Below, piece after piece: positions 46,886-56,879 of a DNA stretch of 64,000 bases (positions are counted from its first letter, which is position 1; each line of letters starts with the position of its first letter). Made by a program: the position numbers and the translations under genes. This stretch comes from Inia geoffrensis. Its lineage: Eukaryota > Chordata > Mammalia > Artiodactyla > Iniidae. The DNA is taken from the NCBI GenBank assembly GCA_036417435.1, contig CM070910.1, positions 71,222,784 to 71,286,783 on the forward strand, read 5' to 3'. The notes under the pieces were generated by a model. That model ran no database searches and was not told the DNA's origin. It worked only from the letters and a program-made list of their open reading frames with translations.

Positions 46886-47552
46886 AAAAGGAAGCAGTAA
46901 TTCATCAGATAGTTCTCAATAATTCATCAAAGAAAGTACAAGAATACTACAAGTATTCATTCATGAAAGATCAAATGGAGATGAGAAGTGGAACAAGGAG
47001 AGAAAGAAAATTGTATTCCACATGCTCTGATTCTCAGAATGAATGAGCCAGTGTATCGGGTAAGCTTTCAGAAGGGGAAACTGATGAGGAATCCAATCTT
47101 TTATGCTCTGGTGTTTAATATGGAGTTTCTTGGACAGTCCGGCTAAGTTTGCAGACTCTGTGTTGATTCTGCACGTATTCTTAGTTTATTTCTTACTTTC
47201 AGTGTGTGCACTACAACGTGGGGACTCTTTAGATACCAGATAGAATGTGAGGTGTGGGAAGAAGATAGTCAGAAAAAGACAGAGAGATTAAGCGGAAATA
47301 GAACTCTGCTACATAAAACAGAATCAAGGGAAGAAAATCCCCTGGGAAGCAATAACATCCACCTGCCTGCTGCTGCCCCAAAATGCATTTGGTTCCCCTG
47401 AATCACAGCTCTCATTGCTAGTGCTCTTCTGGATGCTTCCTTCATCTGAGTCAGTTTGGGTCTGTGAGGAGAAAAGGTACAAGTAATATTGTCTAAATTC
47501 CACTTGGAGAGGTGCAGAGGGAAGAAATACCGGTAAACTAACCTTCTCTCTT

Positions 47553-47863
47553 TTTATTTTATTTTATTTTTAAAATTTATTTATTTATTTATTTATTTTT
47601 ATTCTTGGCTCTGTTGGGTGTTTCTGTGCGAGGGCTTTCTCCAGTTGTGGCAAGCGGGAGCCACTCTCCATCGCGGTGCACGGACCTCTCACTATCGCGG
47701 CCTTTCTTGTTGCGGAGCTCAGACTCCAGAGGCGCAGGCTCAGTAGTTGTGGCTCACGGGCCTACTTGCTCCGCGGCATGTGGGATCCTCCCAGACTAGG
47801 GCTCGAACTTGTGTCCCCTGCATTAGCAGGCAGATTCTCAACCACTGCGCCACCAGGGAAGCC
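47553..47863 (-). mobile_element. CHR-related SINE, long form
   Basis: Antisense copy with a (TTTA)n/T-rich tail, ending CAGGGAAGCC. It carries the extra 3' segment (TGTTTCTGTGCGAGGGCTTT) that the short CHR copies lack. Exact 14-15-bp target duplication CTAACCTTCTCTCTT at 47538-47552 and 47864-47878. Confidence 0.95.
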
Positions 47864-48085
47864 CTAACCTTCTCTCTTGAAAGTAGATGTACTTCCACAA
47901 ACATGTAACATCTGGATGCCAGAACTGGGCAGCGATTTCTGTGGGCATCAATCCTGCCTCGTTTCCTAGAGAGGAGACTTCCTTCAGTGTTGGAAGCTTG
48001 GCGTGGACCTCGAGCTGCTTCCCTACTCTATCTCTGTATGTCTTTCCACATCCTTGCTCTCTCCCTACCTCCTCTTTCTATCACA

Positions 48086-48887
48086 TCAAAATTCAAAATG
48101 TATTAAAGACTTAAATGTAAGAACTGAAACCATAAAACTTCTTGAAGAAAACACAGACAGTATGCTCTTTGACATTGGTCTTCATAATATTTTTTTGGAT
48201 ATGTCTCCTCAGGCAAGAGAAACAAAAGCAAAAATAAACAAATGGGACGACATCAAATTAAAAACCTTTTGCACAGCAAAGGAAACTATCAACAAAACAA
48301 AAAGGCCACCTACTGAATGGGAGACGATATCTGCAAATGATACATCTGATAAGGAGTTAATATCCGAAATATACAAAGACCACATACAACTCAACATCAA
48401 AAAAACAAACAACCCAATTAAAAAATGGGCAGAGGATCTGAACAGACATTTTTCCAAGGAAGACATACAGATGGCCAACAAACACATGAAGAGATACTCA
48501 ACATCACTAATCATCAAAGAAATGCAAATCAAAACCACAATGAGATATCACCTCACGTCTGTCAGAGTGGCCGTTATCAAAAAGACAACACATAACAAGT
48601 GTTGGCAAGGATGTAGAGCAAAGAGAACCCTCGTGCACTATTGGTCAGAATGTAAATTGGCGCAGCCGCTATGGAAGACAGTATAGAGGTTCCTCAAAAA
48701 ATTAAAAATAGCACTGGCATATGATCTAGTAATACCACTCCTGGGTATTTATCAGAGGAAAACAAAAACACTAATGAGGAAAGATATATGCACCCTTATG
48801 TTCATTGCAGCATTATTTACAATAGCCAAGATACGGAAGCAACCTAAGTGCCCGTCAGTAGATGAATGGATAAAGAAGATGGGGTAC
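48086..48887 (+). mobile_element. Internal LINE-1 ORF2 fragment; inverted repeat arm B
   Basis: Plus-strand L1 ORF2 segment that starts near CAAAATTCAAAATGTATTAA and stops abruptly at AAGAAGATGGGGTA without the rest of ORF2, a 3' UTR or an A-tail. No target duplication is seen. It is collinear with, and wholly contained within, the L1 at 43966-45915 in opposite orientation. This suggests it arose by DNA-level duplication and not by retrotransposition. Confidence 0.88.
48096..48686 (+). pseudogene. LINE-1 ORF2 C-terminal reading frame, open about 195 codons
   Basis: One uninterrupted frame runs through this arm to a stop at 48686. It includes [60 protein letters not shown] and [20 protein letters not shown]. 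These are ORF2p C-terminal sequences just before and including the cysteine-rich domain; reverse transcriptase and endonuclease are absent. The upstream part of the 227-codon frame (48003-48095) is unrelated flanking sequence. No product is expected. Confidence 0.82.
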
Positions 48888-48949
48888 CCAGTTTTTTCCA
48901 ATTCATGTTCCCAGTCTTGAATAAATGGTTGCAATTATACGTGCTCAAG

Positions 48950-49052
48950 TTTTTCCTTCTTTCGTTCTTCCTTCCCTCCTTGATTCCTTCCTTCCCTCCC
49001 TCCCTCCTTCCCTTTCTCCTTCCTTCCTTCCTATCTTTCTTTTTTTTTTGGT
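48950..49052. repeat. (CCTT)n-type pyrimidine tract
   Basis: About 100 bp of CCTTCCTTCC and CCCTCCCTCC units with few interruptions. Confidence 0.93.
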
Positions 49053-49054
49053 TT

Positions 49055-50325
49055 GGCCTTCCTTCTTATTTTATCCCAAATGACTCACCTCTTAAAAATA
49101 ATAATGATAATTTATGCACAGTTGGGTTTACAAGGTATTTAGGGGAGCATGATGCTACATGTTATATTCAGGGATTAACAATCAGGTCATAGGCTGGGGA
49201 TTTAGACATACCCACATTCCCATTCTTGGTCACATAAATCCCTTTTGCTTCAGTGCTCTATAATCTGCAACTGGCCATAATTGACATGCTTGTATTTTGC
49301 CTCAGGGCTTATTTGTAAGATACCTTTTCTTGCTCTGTACTCAGCAGGAAAGCTCCATATACCTTTAGACCTCTCATGGCTAAGTTGTTTCACTCTTTTG
49401 CCACTAGTGTCTGCTCCTCTGTGAGAGATTAAGTCTGTAAGTTTCAGGGAAAAGGGCTAAATCTATCATTTATGGTGTGTTGATCCTCTAGTAGGTGCTT
49501 TATATAAATTATCTTTGAAATCAGCATTATTGTTTCTACCTCCCTTAATCATCTACCTTATATTTGACATAACGTTGAGGGGTGAACTGGTGGCATGAAT
49601 TAGTTATTTACAAGCTATTAAATAATTGGTGTCAAAGGGTCCTATGCTGGTGGGTCCAGGGTTTCCTTATTACAGTCTCTCCATGTTAGCTTGACTATTG
49701 ATGATGTTCATTTAATATGACTTTCAATTAACACGTTATTATTCTGACTATAGAATCAATATATTTTTTTTGAAGGAAATTTGGAAAGTCACCCAAAGTA
49801 AAGAGAAGTAATTAATATCACTCATAACCTCATAGATAATACCCTTGAACATTTTGGTGTTTTTCCTTTGAACGTTTCTTTCATACACCCCACGCTCGCA
49901 ACCAAATTGGAGTCTCTCACTTATGTATGGCTCTGTCTCCTGTTTTTGTTCAGTTAGCATTATACGGTGAGAATTTGGTGATATAAGATACTCATCAAAG
50001 ACACGATTTTTAAGGCTACACATGTCCTGCCTTCAGGTTTGCACTATCAACCGCAGTGATTCCGAGTCTCACTCTAGGTGACAAACTCTGGGTTAAAATT
50101 CCGTCCTTCTCTCACCTTCTGCCTCAGCTTGGAAAGAAGCTGCATGGATGGTCAAACAGAGTCAAAAGCAGTTCCAAAGCATGGTATGTGCTGGTGCTTC
50201 ACACTGCTTTACCCCAAGGACCTCGCAGTCCGAACATGGAAGGATCCCGGTTTGTCCCAGTGATGAGGCTTCTGCTCCAATCTTTTGGCTCCAGGCTCCC
50301 AACGAATAAAATCATACAAAGCCCG
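49055..50325. other. Unique sequence with possible old L1 relic
   Basis: 49750-49890 (GTCACCCAAAGTAAAGAGAA, then ACATTTTGGTGTTTTTCCTT) resembles an old mammalian repeat 3' region, probably L1-derived, but strongly diverged. The rest shows nothing that I can support. Confidence 0.35.
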
Positions 50326-50329
50326 CATC

Positions 50330-50715
50330 CCGGGACTTCCCCAGCCGTCCCCGCACATCTCCCTGCGGCTTCTCCCTGCATTGCTTTGCCTGCCCTCCCT
50401 GGCCTCGCTCCTGCGCTGTGTCCTCTTCATGACCTGCTCCCCTCCTTCCTCTTTTTTTCCCTTCTATTTATTCTTCAGGTCTCCAAATCTCTTCCTTAAT
50501 GTTTCCCCCTGTTCTCCCCACAATCAGTGGATAATTCCTCTGTCCTTGTAGGCACTGGTTCTTCTCTCTTAGTAATTTGGGGAGTTATTTTATTTGTTCA
50601 TATTTCTAGTTCCCTCACCGTGAAAGTGAAGGTGCTTGATTCACCTTTGTAATTTCAGCATGGACTCTGTGCTCCACCCACAGTAGATATTCAATAAATG
50701 TTGAATGGTTGGAAG
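50330..50715 (+). mobile_element. L2 3' region
   Basis: Pyrimidine-rich L2 segment ending ACCCACAGTAGATATTCAAT and AAATGTTGAATGGTTGG. The 147-codon frame at 50056-50499 overlaps it and has no coding support. Confidence 0.6.
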
Positions 50716-51149
50716 ATGGATAAAAAAGATTAAATAAATACATGGTCCACAATAATGTTACAGGAACAGAATTGTGCCATGTTTGCTCTGCAAAGTATTG
50801 TAAAATTAGGATTTCTACTTTAATGGGAAAACCATTTTTTGTGTTTTTAAAAATCCACAATAAATATTTGAGGTAAGCTAAATACATCCACACAGATATT
50901 CAGTACTGTCCACCTCTCCAGCCTCATTTTCCATCTTCTCAGTATTTCCATGCCAGCTTGATCTGGGTTCCTCCTCTATGCCATGCTTCCACCGGGCATG
51001 TGAACCTGCTGGTCCCCCATCTAGAAGTCTCATCCCTTTCTTCCTTACTATTTTAACTCCCACTAACCCTAAGAACCCCCAGCCAGTACTCATTTCCCCA
51101 GGGAAGGCTTTTCTGACCCCCTTTACTAATAGTAATGAAAATAACAGTG

Positions 51150-51283
51150 AGGGGCAATCATAATAGCTAGCATTTACTGAGAGCATCCTGTAGGACAGGC
51201 ACTGTTATGAACACTTACATTGATCATCTCATATAATCCCCCATAACAACCCTCTGAGACAGGGACCATCATTAACCTCATTT
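51150..51283 (-). mobile_element. MIR SINE relic, split by LINE-1 insertion (left part)
   Basis: AATAGCTAGCATTTACTGAG, GACAGGCACTGTTATGAACA, ATCTCATATAATCCCCCATA and AACCCTCTGAGACAGGGACC are antisense MIR. It resumes at about 52130 with GAAGCTCAGGGAAATTAGGC. Confidence 0.8.
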
Positions 51284-51298
51284 AAAAATAAGAAAAAG

Positions 51299-51335
51299 TA
51301 ACACAACATTGTAAATCAATTATACTTCAATTTAA
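51299..51335 (+). mobile_element. Ultra-short LINE-1 3'-end insertion
   Basis: Only the last about 30 nt of L1 (ATTGTAAATCAATTATACTT, CAATTTAAA) plus an A-run. It is bounded on the left by AAAAATAAGAAAAAG (51284-51298) and on the right by AAAAATAAGTAAAAG (51336-51350), a target duplication with one mismatch. Confidence 0.75.
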
Positions 51336-51350
51336 AAAAATAAGTAAAAG

Positions 51351-51595
51351 ATTCCTCTGTCAATGGACATTTAGGTTGCTTCCATGTCTTGCCTATTGCA
51401 ATTAGTGCTGCTGTGAACATTGGGGTGCATGTATCTTCAAATTAGAGTTCTCCAGATATATGCCCAGGAGTGGGGTTGCTGGATCATATGGTAACTGTAT
51501 TTTTAGGTTTTTAAGGAACCTCCATACTGTTCTCCTAAATGTCCATCAACAGATAAATGGATAAAGAAGATGTGGTATGTATATATATGTACACA

Positions 51596-51676
<81 letters not shown>

Positions 51677-52118
51677 GGAATATTACTCAGCCATAAAAAA
51701 GAATGAAATGATGCCATTTGCAGCAATATGGATGGACCTAGAGATTATCATACTAAGTAAGTCAGACAGAGACAAATATCATTTGATATCACTTATATGT
51801 GGAACCTAAAATAATGGTACAAATGGACTTATTTACAAAACAGAAATAGACTCACAGACATAGAAAATAAATTTATAATTACCAAAGGGGGAAGGGCAGG
51901 GAGGGATAAATTAGGAGTTTAGGATTAATAGATACACAGGACTGTATATAAAATATATAAACAACAAGGACTTACTGTATAGTACAGGGACCTATATTCA
52001 GCATCTTGTAATAGCCTATAATGGAAAAGACTCTGAAAAAAAATATATATATAACTGAATCACTTTGCTGTATATCTGAAACATTGTAAATCAACTATAC
52101 TTCAATTAAAACATGAAA
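51351..52118 (+). mobile_element. LINE-1 with 5' inversion (twin priming)
   Basis: The left segment (51351-about 51537) is antisense L1 ORF2: ATTTAGGTTGCTTCCATGTC and GGGTTGCTGGATCATATGG. At AAATGTCCATCAACAGA (about 51538) orientation flips, and sense ORF2 end, 3' UTR and terminus follow to 52118. The two segments meet at nearly the same L1 coordinate, the classic twin-priming structure. Target duplication AAAAATAAG-AAAAG at 51336-51350 and 52119-52133 (14 of 15). Confidence 0.93.
51597..51674. repeat. (TA)23(CA)14 compound microsatellite in LINE-1
   Basis: TA run 51601-51646, then CA run 51647-51674. Flanking TGTG on the left makes 51597-51650 a perfect 54-bp palindrome. Confidence 0.95.
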
Positions 52119-52129
52119 AAAAATAAGAA

Positions 52130-52200
52130 AAAGAAGCTCAGGGAAATTAGGCAGTGTATCCAAGCTAACACAGCCGAAGTACACTAAGTTATCAACCATG
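52130..52200 (-). mobile_element. MIR SINE relic (right part)
   Basis: GAAGCTCAGGGAAATTAGGC and CAAGCTAACACAGCCGAAGT continue the antisense MIR interrupted at 51283. Confidence 0.65.
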
Positions 52201-52639
52201 CATCCTCTTCAGACTTCATATTTTCTTATCCCAGGTGCAGTTCAATGTTCATTTGCATGAGTTGTTGATTAATGTGCCTGTAATCCAGCAGATTGTAAAC
52301 TCAGTAAGATCACTATATCTCTACTCCTGATACAGAGCCAGATGCAGTTTAGATAATCAGTCAGCACTTGTTGAATGAATGCATTGCTTTGTTTGATCCA
52401 GTATTTCAGGCTGGTATTGGTCCAGGCAGTGTTACTATTTCTCTGTAACTGTCAGAAGGTAGCTTTAATAGCACGTGTTAGCTTGTACCCTTTTCATTCG
52501 AGTTCTATTTCTCACTGTACCATCTACAACGATAGAGTTTATGTATGCTGATGTCCAGACAACTTCTCTCATAGAGACATCCCTGTTAACTACACACCCC
52601 CTCTGGCCACGAAGGATGTTATTTCAGCCCCAGCAGCCT

Positions 52640-53260
52640 GATATCTGGTTAGTGATATAGTGCCGTTTCTGCATGTAACCCTGAAACAATATACTTTGTC
52701 ATTTGAAAAAAAAGTTCCACAGCACATTCGCCTTTTGGCCCAGTGGCAATGTTATGTCAGCCTTCAGGAATGTGTCTTTTGTATCCAAAAGCAAATTTAG
52801 CTTAGAGAAATGTTATCGGCAGTTCACCAAGAGGTTTAATTGTATGCTTTGAATGGCAGAAGAGGGGAAACCCTAAAAATTCAGGTTAAATCTATTAAGC
52901 TGAACATCCTGGGTTTGGTTCGCTGCCAAAATACATCATGATAAGAGTTTCAAAAGCTAATAACGGAGGAGATTAAATTGGTGTCCATTACAGATTTGTG
53001 GAAAGCTATTTCTTTGCATTAAGACTTAACAGCTGAACTGAATAAAGTATTCACCCTTCAATTTTTGTGTTTCATTTAGCTATAATTGCTGTTTTGGCCC
53101 ATGGACCCAATTTTCTTTATGGTGTTTTGGCACTCTTCCTTCATCAAAAATGTGGTGAAAATTCCATGTAGCAGACCCTACGTGAGATCCTACCCTTCAA
53201 TATGGGAGTTATGGATGGGGAAAATGGGACACCAAATAAATTGTGTTTGAAGTTATAAAT
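52640..53260. promoter_or_regulatory. Candidate conserved non-coding block
   Basis: Repeat-free, AT-rich, without a useful frame, and dense in motifs typical of developmental enhancers: GTTTAATTGTATGCTTTGAA, CTAATAACGGAGGAGATTAA, TTTCATTTAGCTATAATTGC. Judgement by texture only. Confidence 0.3.
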
Positions 53261-53609
53261 TATTTGTGGGTGGTAATTTTAGTTGAAAGTGATATGTTGT
53301 TGCTACTTCTTAACTACTCATTGACAAATCTCTTTGGGGCTGTGTTTCTACCTATCCACTGGTCTAAGTTCTGTGGCTAACCAAGTGCATAGGTGGTCTA
53401 GATATACACATTTTCCTGCAATATACAATTAGTTTGATGAGTTTTGTCTCTCTTGGCACTTTACTATTTATCTTTAAAAACCTAGAGCATAATACTTGCT
53501 CATCTAATTGCAGAAGTGTTAGAAATTTAACCACCTTCTCAGAACTTCAAATAATTTTCTAGAAAGCAGGCGTTCCATGCACACGTTGATTGAATTAGCA
53601 TGTCCTAGA

Positions 53610-53745
53610 AGTTATCATGGGCTTGGAATCAGAAGATCTGGGGTCTATTCCTTAGGCTGGCAACTATTTGAGGTAATCTTGAGTTAATCACGTTCATCTC
53701 CTGTTTTCAAAGTATGATGTATAATTTCTAAAATGCCTTCCTGTC
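53610..53745 (+). mobile_element. MIR SINE relic
   Basis: GGGCTTGGAATCAGAAGATC, TGGGGTCTATTCCTTAGGC and a GAGTTAATCACGTTCATCTC block fit MIR with a lost 3' part. Confidence 0.6.
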
Positions 53746-54013
53746 AGTGTTGAGTTGAAGCAGTGGGTCAGTAGTATTCAATTTTTTTGCCACCGTAAAG
53801 TTATTTTATTAGCTCCTCCCTTGATATCACCAGTGCTATCCCCCCTACCCTATACACTATTTTATAAACTAATAGTTTTCCCATTTTAATGAGTCGAAAG
53901 CCTATTTCACTGTAATTTCAGTAAAAACACAAAGGACTTTGTTGCTTGAATTAGTCTGTGCCATATTTCTCAAGTAAAGATATGATTTCCATTTAATCTG
54001 ATTCAATACTTTA

Positions 54014-54147
54014 TTTTATTTTATTTATTTTTATTTTTGGTAACACCGCAGGGCTTTCGGTATCTTAGTTCCCCAACCAGGGATCGAGCCCGTGCCCTCA
54101 GTAGTGAAAGTGCAGAGTTCTAACCACTGGACCACCAGGGAATTCCC
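54014..54147 (-). mobile_element. Older tRNA-derived SINE (CHR relative)
   Basis: On the minus strand it starts GGGAATTCCCTGGTGGTCCA and continues with a tRNA-like head (GTGGTTAGAACTCTGCACTT, GGGCTCGATCCCTGG). About 110 bp body plus A/T-rich tail. Imperfect 16-bp target duplication (two mismatches) CTGATTCAATACTTTA at 53998-54013 versus 54148-54163. Older than the CHR copies. Confidence 0.85.
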
Positions 54148-54689
54148 CTGATTAAATATTTTAATAACTCTCAAAGAATAACATTCAGATAACTAAACAG
54201 CTTATAGATGCCCCTATTTTCAGGGGCTCCAAATTGAGAATGGCTGAGCTAGGTAGAAAAGTGTGAGCCTATGTCAATGAGTGCAGAGTTTCTTTAAAGA
54301 CTCAGTTCCAAAAGTAAGTGCATTTTGAGTTACCTCTATCCTAGAGGTGAGGAGAAAATGTTACTAGGATGTAAGTTCCTCTCTGGGGGAGACCATATAC
54401 CATGGAAACCAAGGGCCCTGAAGAGTAGCTGGTGTGGAGTAGACCCTTTTGCAATATGAGCAATAAATGTTGAGGAGTAAGAGGGGTGGGGTGCGGTGAC
54501 AAGGTGGGCAGGACACTGGGTGGAATAGTCGGGGGATCGTCAGAAGCCTCAGTGCTCTCTGCTTTCCATTGACATCTGTTGTCATGACAGCAGCACCCTG
54601 GGGCCAGCCATGAAGTTATCAGGTCTTTCTGTGAAGAGTATAGTGTCAGAGCCTTTTTTTCAGCATTCTGATGTCATTCTGGCACAGGA

Positions 54690-54865
54690 TTAAGTTCTGA
54701 TCTCATCAGTTACCAGTTATGTGAATGTGAATGAGTTCTGTAAACTCTCTCTACCTCAGTCTCCCAGCTGTAAAATGGGACTAACTATCTGGTAGACTTA
54801 AAGTCAGATAATACATGCTGAAAGTCTGTCACATCAGAGACATGTAACAAATATTGGGCCCTTTC
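54690..54865 (+). mobile_element. MIR SINE relic
   Basis: CAGTTACCAGTTATGTGAAT, CTACCTCAGTCTCCCAGCTG, TAAAATGGGACTAACTATCT and CAGATAATACATGCTGAAAG preserve MIR order. Confidence 0.8.
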
Positions 54866-55072
54866 CCCATTCTTACCAATAAATTACATGGAACAGACCA
54901 GGCAATTGGTCACAAATCCTTCTTTTTAGGCTCTAAGCTAAGACCAATACCTTCAAAGGAGATGATGAAGGTTTTGCCATCCCACTTGGAGTAGCTGTAA
55001 ATGACTAAGTCTCCAAAATAGTTAAAATAAGTTCATTGAATAATCAAGCTGATTTTTGCTTTTTTTTTTTAA

Positions 55073-55664
55073 ACTCCTCGGACTACAGTTCAATCAAAAC
55101 TTTGGCAAGTGTTCAGATGTTTTATACCTCAGTAGAGCCAATGACAATCACCATCTCTTGCACACTAGCAGTAAGCGACCATCTTCCACCAATGCTACAT
55201 TTATTCTTCTTCAAGATAGAGAAGTTGGCCACGTGCTGGGCTAAGCCAGGTCCAGTACCATTCTTAGAACAATTCTCCACCAAGGAAGAATTGGTGGAGA
55301 CCAAGGAATAGAGAGGAGGCCCCTCTTGCACAAGTCTTCCATTCACAAAGCTAAGAGACAGACATTTTACTACAATGCTGGTGAGATGCCAAAAACAAAC
55401 AGAAACAAGAATAAACACAAGGGTTCTTAGGCAAACAAGCCCTGTCTGGTTAGCATATGGCTCGACACAGAAACAACTGTCTTCCCTCCCCGGCCCGTCT
55501 ATGGTGGGAGCAGCTCCAGTGCCATAGCTCTGTGGCAGCCTCACTGACTCAGAAAAGGGAAGAATGTGGCCAGCGAAGAACACATTTTCTACAAGCTGAG
55601 CAAACATGGCTTTGACGTCAGGGAGGGAGCCTGTACACGGGTAACAAAGGAGACGTGCACACAT
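55073..55664 (-). other. 180-codon open frame with adjacent A-run, unidentified
   Basis: The minus-strand ATG at 55664 opens 180 codons to a stop at 55122. It has a hydrophobic segment (CLRTLVFILVSVCFWHLTS, about residues 78-96) and candidate N-glycosylation sites (NQTG, NSSL, NCSK, NGTG). About 50 nt past the stop comes an A-run (plus 55062-55071), as in a retrocopy, but there is no AATAAA nearby and no target duplication found. I do not recognise the protein. It is the longest frame outside recognised repeats, yet chance is a real possibility. Alternatives: a degraded retrocopy 3' UTR, or non-coding. Confidence 0.2.
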
Positions 55665-56167
55665 GGGGATTTTGTGGTACCTGGGTGGCTGCCCAGAGCA
55701 CTAAATCCTGGAGCTGAGAATCCCTTTGAAGACCCTTCACAACGCTTGGGAATTTCAAAGACTATCATCATAACTCAGAAAACCCTCCAAGTGTCATTTT
55801 ACCTTTTTCTTCTGCCTCCCCGTTGAGCTGGCTGTCCCCAGTGAGGGACTACAGCCCAGCCATGGCCCGGGGAAGGGGGCAGCTGCAGCAGATGTGCACA
55901 TCTGGATCACCTGCGGCCAGCCCATCAGCTCCCAGGTCTCCTGTGGCTTTAGCTTCCACATGACAGGACAAGAGGGTGGCTTCCTCTCCACAGTAACTGA
56001 ATCTTTCAGTTAATTATTGAGTAAAATATTCTGTACTGTTCAGGTTGACCCGTACACTACACATACTCCTCTTTGATCGATGGAATCTTCCTCATTTCCT
56101 TGTATGTGAATAAGTGGCTCTTGGATTGTAGTCCTTATAAAGTATTTTTAAATGAAGAATACATAGC

Positions 56168-56192
56168 GGGGGTGGGGGGGGGGCGGGTTGGG
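56168..56192 (+). other. G-quadruplex-type G-run cluster
   Basis: GGGGGTGGGGGGGGGGCGGG followed by TTGGG: five G-runs of three or more within 25 bp, in an otherwise AT-rich area. Confidence 0.7.
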
Positions 56193-56511
56193 AGGACCAA
56201 AGACATCTTTTGGGTTCTCTTGTTATACGAGTAACTTCAGCAAAAGGCGGCTTTGATTCTCACTCTGATCCTACCTTCCCTCTGTGGGTTTTCAGCACAG
56301 TTCCCCTGAATTCAGAGGGAAACCCAATATCTACATGGTGACTTTCAACCCTGTCCTGCCCTATTCAGTTCCCTTGTTTTTAATCATTAAGTGGTGAGTA
56401 TACAATGACAGTGCACATCTGTTTCTGGTCTGAGAAGATCAGTAAGGACGAGGGTGATTGAGAGCTACGTTAGGTGAAGCAATTACAGAGAAATGTTAAA
56501 AAGTGGAAGTG

Positions 56512-56588
56512 TACCATTTCCCCATTTTATCTAATACATCCAACATCTAATACCATTTCCAACATTTTATCTAATACATCCAACATCT
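56512..56588. repeat. Tandem duplication, about 39 bp
   Basis: Units at 56512-56550 and 56551-56588, each starting TACCATTTCC and containing ATTTTATCTAATACATCCAA. A 1-2-base difference follows TACCATTTCC. Confidence 0.92.
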
Positions 56589-56879
56589 GGGAAAGGATGA
56601 CGTGAAGCTCGGTGGATGTGGTACAGTGGGGGTGGTGACTTTGGGCGATGCATTAAATTTGAGAAAATGCCACACTAATGCTGCAATAACCTCACTGCAA
56701 ACATTGCCTGCCAGGAGATGTGTCTATAAGTGATGGCAAAACCCGTTGGCATTTGATGGCGGAGTTTGTCCCCATGTGACTTTGAATATGTGATTGCTTC
56801 TTACGTTTTGTCTTTTAAAACAGTCTGGTACTTAACTACAATTTGGCATTCCCCGTTGATGACATTTCTTCTATGTGGG

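Noticed and set aside
48003..48686. 227-codon gene
   Set aside because: About 195 codons are LINE-1 ORF2 C-terminus without catalytic domains; the first about 30 codons are chance flanking sequence.
50056..50499. 147-codon plus-strand frame
   Set aside because: It overlaps an L2 relic, competes with frames on both strands, and has no domain.
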